The notes: generated by a model not told the origin, from the letters alone. Counted from the first letter of the stretch, positions 37,268-49,213 are shown. The stretch is DNA of 64,000 nucleotides from Polytrichum commune (GCA_950295325.1 OX485805.1:39543501-39607500); one strand, 5' to 3'. Translations and numbers: made by a program.

Positions 37268-38035
37268 GGCCGGTTCACATAGGGTCCCGACTCCCAAGTC
37301 CCAAAGTCCAAATCACTTGAGGTCAATCTGTGCAATCTTAGCCGTTGAGAGCGTGGAATTTGGGACTCACCCCTTCACACAGAGTTTCAAGTCCTAAATC
37401 CCAAGTATGGCAAACATTGTTTGGAGATAAGGCCTGGGGACTTAGGGCCAGTTCACACGGGGTTCCACGTCCCAAGTCCCACTTATGCTAGCAAGCCCCA
37501 ACATGGAGGCAATGCCCCAAGTTGTGAGCCTCAAGTAACCACTAAAACACTGTTAATTGCCATCAAAGTTGGATCCTGATTACTTTATGCACACATATTT
37601 ATGGGACTTGGTTGAGGGTTGGGTCTAGCTTTTTGCTCGACCCAACTCGCAACACAAGTTCCAAGCCTCACCTCCAAATAGTGTCGCCATGTAGGCATCC
37701 ATGTCATAGTCGGGACCTAGGACTTGGGACCCCGTGTGAAGTGGTAAGTCCCAACTTCCATGCTCTCAACGGCTGAGATTGCACGGATTGACCTCAAGTG
37801 ACTTGGGACTTGGGAGCCCGTGCAAGCCAACCCTTTTGTTGGGAGTCGAGTCAAGCAAAAAGCTAGACCCAACTCTCAACACACGTACCACAAAACACTT
37901 TTGCATAAAATAATCCATACCCGACTTGAATGCATATATATAAACCATGTATTTTAATGGTTTCTTGAGGGTCATAAGTTGGGCTTACTAATAACATGAG
38001 TGGGAGTTGGGCTTGGGATCCCATGAATCCTAGTT
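37268..38035. repeat. Inverted-repeat block of the GGGCC/TAA MITE family
   Basis: About 37268-37440 and 37690-37833 are inverse copies of the unit 'CACTTGAGGTCAATC(C)GTGCAATCTTAGCCGTTGAGAGC' with 'GGGACTTAC' neighbours. The left end GGCCGGTTCACATAGGGTCC follows TAA (37265-37267). 37880-38035 matches the inner right part of the element ending at 52927. It is probably two overlapping or nested family members whose outer limits I could not resolve. Confidence 0.5.
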
Positions 38036-38244
38036 CCCAAGCCCGGTCAAGCTTCACACAAACACGCGAGATCCGCAAACACCCACGTCCACCTCATAGC
38101 CCCCGACCAAGCCCACGGGCCCCCTCCCACATGCTCACCGTCTTGGCCTTTGCACCGTCGACGGCCCCGTGCGGGAGCCAACTTCACTTAGCTTAGCGGG
38201 CCACCCGTGATCTCCCTCGCCCTCATGTGTGTGTGTGTGTGGGT

Positions 38245-38786
38245 GGGGGGGGGGGGGGACCCTATGTTGATGAAACTTGAATTTGGTGTTTTGTAGTGGC
38301 CCATGTTGTTACCTAAGTAACTATACATCTTTCATACACCTAACACTTAGCCCGTACACAACCCCATAGTTTCTTGCACTACTAGACTCAAATGTGATTG
38401 TTTGTGTTCTCCCTTTAAAGTAATTCGGAGATTTTGTGGTGTTTTGTTTTTTGGTGTGTGCATATCATAGTGAACATCTTGATGAAGTAGTCCGTTTTTC
38501 TAACTTTCGTTAAATTTGATCATTTGGTTGAAAGATTTGTCATAGGGGGGGGGGACCCTATGTTGATGAAACTTGAATTTGGTGTTTTGTAGTGGCCCAT
38601 GTTGTTACCTAAGTAACTATACATCTTTCATACACCTAACACTTAGCCCGTACACAACCCCATGGTTTTTTGCACTACTAGACTCAAATGTGATTGTTTG
38701 TGTTCTCCCTTTAAAATAATTCGGAGATTTTGTGGTGTTTTGTTTTTTGGTGTGTGCATTCATAGTGAACATCTTGATGAAGTAGT
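38245..38786. repeat. Recent ~245-bp tandem duplication led by poly-G
   Basis: Copy 1 (38245-38491) and copy 2 (38545-38786) are nearly identical and differ at only a handful of positions. Both start with a G run (14 and 10 G) followed by ACCCTATGTTGATGAAAC, and both end TCTTGATGAAGTAGT. The spacer is 53 bases. The high identity implies a young duplication or an assembly artefact at the homopolymer. No coding capacity. Confidence 0.85.
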
Positions 38787-39297
38787 ACAAGATACCCTAA
38801 GCAACTTATAGTAGAGGCGCCAATTCCTGATCAAGACCCCATCGGCAGTCTGTAGGGTACCGGAATTTTGATCACGCTGGGACTGAATTTTGGTAAGGCT
38901 GGAATTGATAGTGCCATAACACATGTCCTGGTTTTGAGTGCTAGAGTGATGTGGTATATGAGCGGTTAGAATGAGTGGTTAAAATAACATACTCTAGACA
39001 TTGATATTATGTTCGGGCCAACTTTTGACTTTAAAATTTCTTAGTAATTTCAATTTAAGGAATCAAATTACCAAAAACTTTGCAGTCCTCCTGGTTTCTA
39101 TTTTCCTACACCGACAACATTTACACCTCCTTATGCGTCTCTAGATATGGCATAGAATCTCTTAAGTGATCAATTATAGGCGCCTCTGCTCTAGTGCCGC
39201 GGTCGTGTGGATCCTATTGCGGCTGAGCACCATAGCCGTGCATAGCCATGTGGGATCTTGAGAAGGCCTTTGATGGACCCAACTGCCATAGCTCGTC
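38787..39297. other. Intergenic, nothing recognised
   Basis: No open frame or repeat family identified. Confidence 0.3.
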
Positions 39298-39300
39298 TAA

Positions 39301-39836
39301 GGGCCACTTTACACCTAGAGACCAGGCCAGTTCTCCTTGAGGCCGATTGCATGAAATTTTAGCCCTTTTTGGTTTGGAGGCCGGCCTCAACTACACATTA
39401 CAATAAGATCATAACGGGGGCCAATTTTCCCATATGTAAAGGCCTCAAGGCCAAGAAGCCAAGCTGATTCAATAAATCTAGCATGACCCAACAGATCTAG
39501 CATAATCTAGCATAGAGCCGTTCAAATTTCCACAAAATCCAACAGATCCGGTTCGTTGAAAAAATACATATTTAATTTTTAAAAGTTTTTTTTATTGACA
39601 TCTGGCATTGGACCCGAGGCCAATAATTGGCCCTCCATTTTGGGTGCACCCAATTCAACGATCTCGGGTCATGTCAGAACATGCATTTTTTGATTAAAAA
39701 AATTATACCACCAAACCGGTCCAACCTCTAGGTGTACATGGGTTGGGGCCAATTTCAGCCTTTTGGCCAATCACAAGTGAGGATTTCAAGCCTCTTACAC
39801 AACGAATTGGCGTGGCCTCTAGGCGTAAAGCGGCCC
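39301..39836. mobile_element. Tourist-like MITE, TAA target
   Basis: A 536-bp element with inverted ends GGGCCACTTTACACCTAGAG and CTCTAGGCGTAAAGCGGCCC, flanked on both sides by TAA (39298-39300 and 39837-39839). GGGCC ends and a 3-bp TWA target fit PIF/Harbinger-type MITEs. Related ends occur at 5753, 51598 and 51629. Confidence 0.75.
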
Positions 39837-40509
39837 TAAGTATTTATTGATCACAAACTCATGTGTTGTGGATTCGTCAAAGCTCGAAAGTTATTTGAGG
39901 ACGGCCCACATGAGGTGATACTCCGTGACCCTAATGTTTTTTTTTTTTTTTGGACAAGCCTAGGTCTCCCTAGGATATGATATGCGCAACAAGTACACTC
40001 TACCCTCCCTAGTATCACGCTTGTGGCAACAAAAGCGCACATGATATTAAGGAGGTCTGTAGTGTTAACATGGATGTGTGATATTAGAGAATTAGTGTAG
40101 CACGTGACATTATGGAATAATAAAAGTCAAACAACAATGACAATGTGATGTGTACGAGCGCATGGTGTGGATTCATTGGCGAATCCATTTTTAATGTCAA
40201 AACCCATGATACATGAGAGGAAAATGTGATAACAAAGAGGGAGATTTGAACTGAGCACAAATGTTCCCTAGGATTTCAGAATATAGGAGGGAGTGATGTT
40301 ATGAAGGTTAGGGTGTACTAGATGGTCAGCAAACCCAAATCAAGGCCATAGCCACTTCCCTTACAATTTGCGGCAAGAGAATCCTAGTAAGTCGTCTCAA
40401 CAGAAAATAAAGCTGACCATGTCACGAAAACATATTTAAACAACCTGTATCATTTCTACCGTAACCCTAATTTTTATCCCAGTCTATTCTTTATTCTCAT
40501 CAAAGTCAC
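39837..40509. other. Intergenic
   Basis: Contains a T-rich run (39938-39950). Nothing else recognised. Confidence 0.3.
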
Positions 40510-40511
40510 TA

Positions 40512-42210
40512 CAGTCTAACCTTGTTAATACGACACTCGTTTATATGACACCCTTGATATTACGACACATTTTTGCGTGACCAAACTTTTTAGTTCAAAA
40601 CTCCCTCTTTTATACAACTACGACACTCGATAATATGACATTTAGAATCTCCGTTCTGTCATATTACAAAGGCAATTAATGCTAAAATTTCCTTCATCTA
40701 TGTTATGTACATCTAAAATACATCCATTTTCACTTGGGAACTACATGGAAACTTCACTTATCATTGGGAACTTAATGATAATTAGGGTTACTAGTGTAGA
40801 ATGGACTTGGTTAGGGTTAGAGTGGCCTCCTTCCTATTCTTTTGTTAGATTGTGAGCTTGAAGATGTTTACGATATGGATGAGACTAGATTGAATTTTAG
40901 AGCACATCCAAATAAAACATTAGCACAAGGGAAGGTGAAGGGTTGGAAGTTACAGAAGGAGCATGTAACACTTGCTCTTGTTATTAATTCAATTGGGACG
41001 ATAAGTTGAAGTTGCTTGTGATTTATATGTCTAAGCAACCATGATGTTTTGGAAGGTGACAACCTCATGAGTATGTTCGGTGGCACTCAAATAAAATTGC
41101 TTGGATGAAGGGGGATATATTTGAAGCTTGGATTTTGCAACTCAACAATCAATGCAAAGGCCAAAATCAAAAGGTGATTATGATTTTGGATAATGCCTCT
41201 TCACATGTTGTTAGTTTTGCCAAAGTTGGTAAGTCTCGTGGTTTTCCAACCTTGGAATTGAGCAACATGAATTTGGTATTCCTTCCTCCCAATGTTACAA
41301 GCATAGTTCAACCTTTGGATCAAGGTATAATAACATCTTTCAAAATACAGTACAAGAAGAAACTTTTGCAGTGGGTTTCATCACAATATGATGATGCCAC
41401 ATTGAAGGACTTAAGGAATGTGGTGCCCGACATCATACATGCTATCATGTGGAGTTATGAAGTATGGAGTGAGTTGGATGCATAGATAGTCGGGAATTAT
41501 TGGAGGATGGCGCGTATATTACTTTGCAACATGGAATGTTGATTTTGCCCTAGTTGATGAAAGGGAGAAGAATAGAATGCAAGAAGAATAAGATGAACTT
41601 GGTGCTATGCTTTCAAAGTTGCGATTGGGTGATGATGGGATATCAATCGAGACTTACATTCAGATGAAAGGGGAAGAGATTACTAAGCTAGAATTGAGTA
41701 CTAACGAGTTGGTGAATGTTGCTTTGGGATCCAATTATGCACAAGGCTTTAATCTTAATATTAATCTACACTCAGTAGATGTGGATGATGTTGCTCCACC
41801 TACAGTAAAGCTTAGTGATGCTAAATGTCATGCATCATTGTTGCCTAATTTCTTATTAGACAACTCTTTACATTTTGGTGTTAATGAAATTATTAATTTT
41901 CAAAAGCTAGTATGGAATTTAGACAAGATGACAATTGCTAACTTGGGTAGGCACCACCAAAGATCTTTGAACTCCTATTTCAAGAGTTCTTGAGAACATC
42001 TGTATTTGTTTGGAGTTACAAATTATTATTTCATACAATCTATATTGCTGAAACTCGTTGTATATATTTTAAAGCTCATATTGCTCATGTTTTTGTATTC
42101 CCTCAATAGTACAACAATTTACGCCATTCGTCATATAAGGAGAAAACGACACCTCGATAATACGACCTTTCTTGTGTTTCCCCATATGTTTCTCTAAAGA
42201 GGGAGAACAG
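40512..42210 (+). mobile_element. Decayed pogo/Tigger-like DNA transposon
   Basis: The left end CAGTCTAACCTTGTTAATAC, with repeated 'ACGACACTCG(A/T)TAATATGACA'-type subterminal motifs, is typical of pogo/Tigger elements. The right end ...AGAGGGAGAACAG is a weak match to it. Both ends are flanked by TA (40510-40511 and 42211-42212), the target site of the Tc1/mariner-pogo group. The 1.7-kb interior holds broken transposase pieces and no other gene. Confidence 0.7.
40845..41996 (+). pseudogene. pogo/Tigger-type DDE transposase remnant
   Basis: Three in-order fragments. First (about 40850-41090): YDMDET (40869-40886), holding the first catalytic Asp of the DDE_1 superfamily domain; it is followed by a frameshift or stop near 41007 and a TGA after 'SKQP'. 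Second (about 41096-41485): MILDNASSH with the second Asp at 41189-41191, and VTSIVQPLDQGI with the third Asp at 41318-41320. Third (41607-41993): an acidic, Leu-rich C-terminal region with 'ETYIQMKGEE' and 'STNELVNV', ending 'SLNSYFKSS', a tail shape common in these proteins. The N-terminal helix-turn-helix/CENP-B-type DNA-binding region is missing or unrecognisable. All three catalytic Asp positions remain, but stops and the lost start make it non-functional. Confidence 0.8.
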
Positions 42211-42212
42211 TA

Positions 42213-43150
42213 CGTCCCAATCCAAGTCCAATCTACACCATGTCCCGAAACCAAAGCTTTAACAACAAGAACGTCTTACGATTTCAGGGGGTAATGGCTT
42301 TCATACCGCCGCCGACTACAACCACCAGAAATCCTCAACCGAATTCTCCTTCCCAGCCCTTAGTTGGAACTCGTGTGCGTGTTTAAAAAAAACAAAAACA
42401 AAAACAAAAAACCGGCACTTACGCCTGCTGCAAGCTGCTGCAGCCTTTGTGCATCAAGTGCCACCGAAAGGGTTTAAACTGAAACGTAGGGTTTTGCATG
42501 AACTTAGGGTTTGGATCCCGATTCTCCACCTCCTCCTCCTCCTCCTCCGGTTTCGTTTCGTCACTTCACTTCACTTCCATCACCACTACTGCACCTGCGT
42601 GATCGATCGAACCACACAGATGACGATTCACACGTCACTCAGATCTCGAACGCCACGGACACGAAGCAGCTTTGCGTCAGAATCGCGAAGCAGGACAAAT
42701 CTCAGTCGCCATTCCCAAGAAGGCGACGCGAGAGAGAGAGACGTGAGGATCAAGGGATCCGTGATGAGTGGCAAGTGAGCGCCGCAGATCAGTGTGAAGA
42801 AAAGTGGACCTCACAGATTTCGTTTTCTTCGTGTCTGTCTGTCTGTCTGTCTGTGAATCGTGGCAAGGAAGCACAAGATCGAAACCTCTCACACACTTCT
42901 TGGCGTCGCGGATCTCGAAATGCCCACAAAACTAAAAGCGCTTGATCGTGGTTGTGTCAGGAGGAGTACTGGTTGCACCAAGACTGCTTTCAGGTATGGT
43001 TTGTGGGCAAGGGATGGAAGAGGTTCGTACAAAAGACGTGGGAAGGTATGCATGAACTTGGAGGTGCAGTTTACGTAACAGGTAAAGTTACTTGGTTCCA
43101 ATTTTCTACCGATTAGATTTGCACAATTGAACGAAATTGATTGTAGAGTC
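42213..43150 (+). other. GC-richer region, possible orphan 5' exon or ncRNA
   Basis: Base composition shifts to GC-rich with CTCC repeats (42527-42549), as in a plant 5' leader. Short ATG-led frames are present (for example MAFIPPPTTTTRNPQPNSP at 42295 and a 144-codon frame at 42511-42945). The latter is proline-, Arg- and Ser-rich, crosses a (GTCT)n microsatellite (42833-42854) and has no domain. It may be the transcribed 5' part of a gene whose body was lost, but I cannot support a protein. Confidence 0.3.
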
Positions 43151-43169
43151 GTCTGGGACGCCGAAAGGC

Positions 43170-43860
43170 TTACAGGACTAAAGAGTACATCAAGATGGTG
43201 TTCGATTGTTTGATTCTCTGGAGTGGTGTAGTGCGGTAGCCTCCGTGAGGTAGAGGTTGGATTTCAACTTGATGGACTACCTTCTCCGATAGTGAGTGAA
43301 ACTTATCTCTAATGGAGTTACAGTATATAGGGGGGCACTGCAACATAAAGTGTGCCTCATTTTCAACGACATTGTAAGAGCAAAAGTCGCGAAATCTATT
43401 ATCTCTAGAGATAGGGGTAGTTGGCCACTGTCTAGTTTCGATGGCGAGTGTATGATTCGATGTGCGGTAAGCAACAATGATCTCGTGTTGTGGTGGTGTC
43501 AATGGTTGCTTCGAGTATGATTCACGTTCGTATTTTTGGGAAAATCCTTGGGGTGGAGGTAATCTAGTTTCTTCCCTGAGAGACAAAACGTGTTCCACTC
43601 TTTAGCATGAAAAGCCCCCTTAATATCATTGAATGTGATTTGTGATGTTGGGTTGGTGTGGGTTTTCCAATGAGTTAGACCCTACTATGCCTTCTGCATG
43701 GTTGTTGATTTGTGCCAAGTGTTAGCCACTTGTTCGGCGAGGGGTTGGGAGAGTGATGTTGCTTGACTAACCAACCAAGCGGAGGCTAGGTGGGCAAGCC
43801 GTTGTTGAAAGCCATAGTTAGCTTAAGAGCATACAATTCCATGGGAAGTTCTCCAAATTC
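43170..43860 (-). pseudogene. LINE ORF2 C-terminal remnant
   Basis: The minus strand, read with a few frame changes and stops, gives ELPMELYALKLTMAFQQRL (about 43858), then LHPKDFPKNTNVNHTRSNH, then LLLTAHR and LAIETRQWPTTPISRDNRF. It ends with the cysteine-histidine element FCSYNVVENEAHFMLQCP (C-x9-H-x4-C) and IRDKFHSL. The order '...AIE...RW...P..R.C..C...VE.E.HF...CP.Y..IR' is the conserved tail of non-LTR retrotransposon reverse transcriptases. The polymerase core is absent. It is clearly dead. Confidence 0.65.
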
Positions 43861-43899
43861 AACCAATAGAATATGATAGGTTGTTGAAGAACACACTTT

Positions 43900-44320
43900 G
43901 ACGCGAGACATCATATGTACACTTCATACCCTTCTCGTAAACCTTCTAGTGAGAGTTTTCCAATGAAACTTGTGTTGCATTAGCAAATCTACGATGAAGT
44001 AACACCAAAACTTGGATTGAAAATAGGACCTCCCCTAACTTAGTTATGGTTATCGGAGTGCATGTTTGTTGACTACTCAACAAAATACATACGTTAGGCT
44101 CCCAATTATTTTCACTATCGACCCAACTGACAACACAAGTCATGAGAATTTTTCATTTTTTCATTTTTTTGGATCAAATTATCAAGATTTGACTTTAACA
44201 AATATAGAGCATGCTTTAATGGTTTCTCGAGGCTCAACAATAAGGACATTGCCTCCATTTTGGGATTTACTAACATGAGTGGGACTTGGGATTGAGACTC
44301 ATGTGAACCGGCCCCGAGTC
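43900..44320. repeat. Dispersed repeat fragments
   Basis: About 43930-44070 is a reverse copy of the block ending 'TTTGCTAATGCAACAC' at 26320-26350 and 57720-57750. About 44110-44320 matches the right-hand part of the GGGCC/TAA element at 52740-52927 ('ACATGAGTGGGACTTGGG'). Confidence 0.5.
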
Positions 44321-44423
44321 TCATAAATCCATGTCCATTCTTCACTTTGAGTTTGGATTATTGACATGATTTTGCCACACTTTGAAAGAAATGTCCATTG
44401 TAGGCTTATATTTAGCCAATCGA

Positions 44424-44694
44424 ATGCGAGAAAGCCCCTCAAAAACCTTGGAATAACATTTCAAGGTAGTGTGTCTAAATACAAGTACCCGTGTATAGAG
44501 AGAGAAAGAGAGAGAGGGAAGTATCGTATACGAGCGTACCTGTCATTCATCCAACATACAAACTAAATCCCTTCTAAGTTTGTCGTCGATTCATCTCAAA
44601 AATTCGAGTGGACTAATGCAGAGTCTTTAGAGCTAATTCCGGTGTCATATATATCAACCTCAAAAAGCAACCTCCGGGTCGCACACTATTTCAT
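44424..44694. repeat. Tandem duplication, copy 1 (empty site)
   Basis: A 271-bp unit starting ATGCGAGAAAG and ending CGCACACTATTTCAT. Copy 2 starts immediately at 44695. The sequence around the insertion point reads AAGTACCCGTGTATAGAGAG, the uninterrupted version of the site that is split in copy 2. Confidence 0.85.
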
Positions 44695-45434
44695 ATGTGA
44701 GAAAGTCCCTCAAAAACCTTGGAATAGCATTTCAAGGTAGTGTGTCTAAATACAAGTACCTGTGTACAATCCACCCTCGATAAATGTTACACTTATAAAC
44801 GTTAACTCATTACATTTGTTAACAAAATCGTACTCCCCTCATATTGCTAACTAGAATGTTAACTATGTTAAATGTTAACAATAATTTACTCCCCTCTTTG
44901 TTAATTTGCCCCTTATAAATGTTAACCTACGAAATACATCCAATATTGTGTGATGACATCCATTACATTGACTCACAACCTTTCAAAGTGGCAAAAGCCA
45001 CCAGATTTGACTTTTGTGATCAAATTATTCATCTGGACTATATTGATTCTTATTTTGTTTCATAAAAATAAAAGATTGATTTGATACACATATTTTATAT
45101 ATGATAATTTTGTAAAACTCTCCCTCCATAATTATAATGAATTTATATTTGTTAAGCATTCAAAAAGCTCCCTATATAACTGTTACAATGTTAACTCACT
45201 ATAAATGTTAGGAAAATTTTACTCCAGAACCTAACATTTATAGAGGGTGGACTGTAGAGAGAGAGAGAGAGAGATCGTATACGAGCGTACCTGTCATTCA
45301 TCCAACATACAAACTGGACCCCTTCTAAGTTTGTCGTCGATTCATCTCGAAAACTCGAGTGGACTAATGTAGAGTCTTTAAAGCTAATTCCGGTGTCATA
45401 TATATCAACCTCAAAAAGCAACCTCCATGCCGCA
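44695..45434. repeat. Tandem duplication, copy 2 (carries a MITE)
   Basis: The same unit as 44424-44694 but interrupted by a 488-bp element plus a duplicated TA. A third, much more diverged relative lies at about 53316-53580. Confidence 0.85.
44767..45254. mobile_element. pogo-like MITE with TA target duplication
   Basis: A 488-bp element. Left end CAATCCACCCTCGATAAATG, right end CATTTATAGAGGGTGGACTG; the ends are inverted copies with two or three mismatches over 23 bases. TA flanks both sides (44765-44766 and 45255-45256). The interior repeats 'AATGTTAAC' motifs near both ends. 'CAGTCCACCCTCTATAAATG'-type termini resemble those of pogo/Emigrant-type elements. No coding sequence. Confidence 0.85.
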
Positions 45435-47672
45435 CACTATTTCAGAGCTTTTAATGCTGAAGGGATGAGAGAAGTACACTCGTCTACGATTAATTCCCTC
45501 TTTCCGCTCCCTACTACAGTACTTGGGCCCGGACATTAAATTTTACAGCTTACCGTTCAGTGCACAACAACAACAACCCCATCGTACACACGAACCGATT
45601 GGCTCACCCAAATTTCTGGTCAACAGCAAATTAAAGTTGACAGGATAATTTGACACCAAAGCACAGGGTTCATAAAGGTTCCACACTATTAGGACCTTTA
45701 TGAACCAAGCTACATTAATTAGTGTGGGCCATGGTAATTTTCTAGAGCCCATGTTAACTCTTGTAATGTGAGTTGATGTGGGCCACAGTAATTTTCAACC
45801 CACATTACATTTCTAGTAGAAATTCAGCATGGGCCACGTTAATTGTCTTCCCTTCCTCATGGGGAGGTCACTCTATTGTAAAGTTGAACAACCACGTGCA
45901 AACACTTTACATGTAAAAAATCCTACTTTTTATATAAAGCATCATCGAAATGAGTCAAACTTTTATCAATTTTTTTCATGAGTAGATATACACGGTACCT
46001 ATTACATAGTAAAAAATGGTAACTAAATCTGAAGATTTATTTTTATAAAACATACCGTTTTTTACTAGAATGACACAAAATTGAACTAAAAATATTACTA
46101 CAAAAATGAAGATGACTCAAATTTTCAATAAAAAAATAGAAAAAATACTATGTATATGTAGAAAAAATATCATAAATTTAAAAATTATCTATGGCATGTA
46201 ATATAGGGGTAGCAAACTTTATTCTCGCATGGTGTTCAACTTGTCAATGGAGTGACCTACCCGTGTCCTTCCTAGAATACTAGTGTGGGTGATTATTTTA
46301 TGTTGTGCTACTCTTGTCCTAAAACTGATATTCAATGTGTTGATCGGAAGTCTTCATGGAGACTTAAGGGAAGGCCTAGGGTTGTGGACCTAGGGTGATT
46401 CCACCTTGGCTGGAAAACTAGTGTGGTCCAAGCTAATAATTTCCATGCTAATTTTTCATCCACAATAATAGGATTGTTTTGTGTAGTTCGTGAACCCTTC
46501 CAACCCAACGTTACCATAGTGTTCGACCAATTTCATGAACCTTCTAAATTAGTTAATGATTCTTCTAAACCGACGCGACCTGTGGCACACCTCGGTTTCG
46601 TGATAGTGAACCTTTACCTCTGGCAACTTCATGAATCTTCCAAACCAATTTCGTAAATCTTTTCGCACTATGTGTTTTTCATATTCTCAACTTTAAATTT
46701 CATTTTGGTACAGCTAGTCGTGAGGAGTGATTAGGAGAATCTCATACATGATGCTCAGTTCTTTGCGGGATGAAGTTATGTGTTCATGGAATTTGTTTCG
46801 TGACATTAATGAATACATGTACCAAATCATAAAATCGCTCACAACATGTAGTGAAATTGGTTGGAAGTTCAAGATAAATTGGTTATCTATATAATGAACT
46901 TGGTGCATGAAATTGGTAGAACCTACTGCTAAATCGGTTTGTAGAATCATTAAATTGAGTTTGCAGTTTTGTGAATTCATCTTACCAAAGGGGTATATTG
47001 CACATCTTTTTGATGGACCTCACATAATATCCACAAAGCATTATCCATTTGCTACCATGTATGACATTGTGTAGATTTTTCATCAACTTTGAGTTTCTTT
47101 GATCTCTCAGGCCCTCAAAGTCTAGTGTAAAGCAAACTTGGACCATCTTTGGCTTCTCAATCAATCATGATATTTGTATATCACATGTTAAGGGCCTTCA
47201 AGCTCTAGTGTAAAGTTACACTTACTGTGGATTACAATACCATTATGAAGTTTGAACTTGAGACTATCAATGTGGATGTAAAAGTAGTCAAGATCGTAAC
47301 TTTAACCCTTCAATGTGCACATTAATATGCAATCATACAAGAGGAAGATGTCAAAAGAGCAAATTGAAGTTGTATGATACAAAAATAAAATGGCAGGAGT
47401 CCTCATCATGATAGGCTAGATTTTTTTTCTTCATATTATGGATGACACTTATACATTTTCATAACATATAATTTGTGTAGCGTATTTAGAACATATTGAT
47501 ATGTACCTCTTCACAACATGACTTCTCCTCCAAACTTTTTTTTCAATATGTATATAATTGGCTCAAAAACATGGTTAGTATCCGAAACACTTCCAAATAA
47601 TATTGAAGGTGATAACCAAGCTCAACACTTTGGTGTCAGGATGTTAATTTTTTGAGGTGATATATAGGTAGA
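45435..47672. other. Intergenic, nothing recognised
   Basis: AT-rich. A perfect 12-base hairpin (GTTCATAAAGGT with ACCTTTATGAAC) lies at about 45669-45706. The minus frames of 60-88 codons near 46.7-47.2 kb have no domain. Confidence 0.35.
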
Positions 47673-48279
47673 TGGGTGCAAGCACGGTAAAGTGGACAAC
47701 TTTTGATCCTTGCCTGGGTTCAAGTGGAAGTGATTCAAATCTATACACTAACTTTGAATTTTTTTGAAGAAAAATTTCATAGGCATTTTAAACACATATC
47801 TATCTACAAACCCAAGCAATTTGTGATAACCCCCAAAAATATCAAGAAATATCTAATGTTTTAGAAAACGATGCAAGTGGTGTGCAAGTAGGTGATATTG
47901 AAAAAGTAAATGTCTAAATTTTGTGTAAAATATGATAAAATTACATCAAAATGATGGCTTCTACATACTCTTATGATGATAACCCCGAGTATATAATGAA
48001 TTCAAGGAATATAAAAAAGAATCCAACTTCAAAATATTTGAGGTCATGAAATTTACTTTCAACACCAAATTCTATCATGTGCTTTTGAGCATCACTTTTG
48101 AAGATCTCAACTTGATGTTCTACATTTGAGTATTTAACACAACAATAGAGCTCGTCATTGAAAACAATCCAATTTAAACACTACTACTACTACTACTACT
48201 TTTAGGCCTTTTCCCAAAACAAATATGGTTTTAATAGACTAGAGCATTATTTTGGTCCACTTTACCATGCTTGCACCCA
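47673..48279. mobile_element. TIR element, TGGGTGCAAGCA ends
   Basis: About 607 bp with 25-base inverted ends, TGGGTGCAAGCACGGTAAAG and CTTTACCATGCTTGCACCCA, differing at one or two positions. An (ACT)n tract lies inside at 48181-48200. The target duplication is unclear and no coding sequence is seen, so the superfamily is undetermined. Confidence 0.65.
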
Positions 48280-49213
48280 AATAACAATGTCAACGTCCTG
48301 TGAAGGCAAGTGTGAATGGAGAGTCTCTTTGTCTAAGGGCTACTCCCCCTTTCAAGGGTGGACTAAGGTGATACATGTGATTTTTGTACAGGTTCCGACT
48401 AATAGAAAAGTGACATGTGACACTTTGCATGTTTTTGAAATTGATTTGTGTCAAGCTTGCGTATCACCTGCAATATAGGAGTTGCCACCCTAGGTACAAA
48501 ATTGCACAAGCAATAGTCATGATGGACTCAATCTCCTAATGTACCTTGTGCAATTCATGCCAATATGCAAGCCATGCTAAGGAAATAAGAATATAGGAAA
48601 TTGAACCGAGCACATGATCTCATAGACTTGTTTAAAAAGTCTCTCAAAGAGGGATGAAACCATAGGTTTGATCCTCCTTTGAGAAAATTTTCTATTAAGA
48701 GCTCGATGTGTATTGAAGCTTGTTTTGAAAGTTGAGTGAAATTTTATGGTCCTCCTCTTTCCACCTCACAAAGTTTGAGAAAATTTTAGGTTCCAAAACA
48801 TGTTTGTGCCTGAGGCCTGCTATCCTAATTCCCATGTCTGCTTATGCAAGATTAGCTTGGCTACCCATCTTAGTAGGACAAACTAGACAACCAGTTTTCA
48901 ATAGCCCAACACCACTCTTTGTGTATAGTAATTTGAATATTTTAAAACTTGGGTGATTTTTTGTTGATTCTCATAGACTTAGGGTTTAGGACTAAACCCA
49001 TGGTTTCATATGCTTTGTACTTTACAAATAACTCGGAGCTTAATGTGTTCTAAGCATCAGCTACTAGGGAGTGCAATTATACTTCAAAGGGCTAATCAAT
49101 CACAACTATGAATTCATGAGGGTGGCTTGCAAGTCGCCAATTTTTGACTTCAACTTAGGCAAGTTATCAAGGCTTCATGTTATGTACCATTTTAACATCC
49201 ACATTTGGACCAC
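48280..49213. other. Intergenic, nothing recognised
   Basis: Short frames only (63 and 74 codons); no domain or repeat assigned. Confidence 0.3.

Noticed and set aside
42449-42945. Pro/Arg-rich plus-strand frames of 109 and 144 codons
   Set aside because: Cross CTCC and GTCT repeats, have no domain, and overlap each other in different frames; noted only as a possible leader region.
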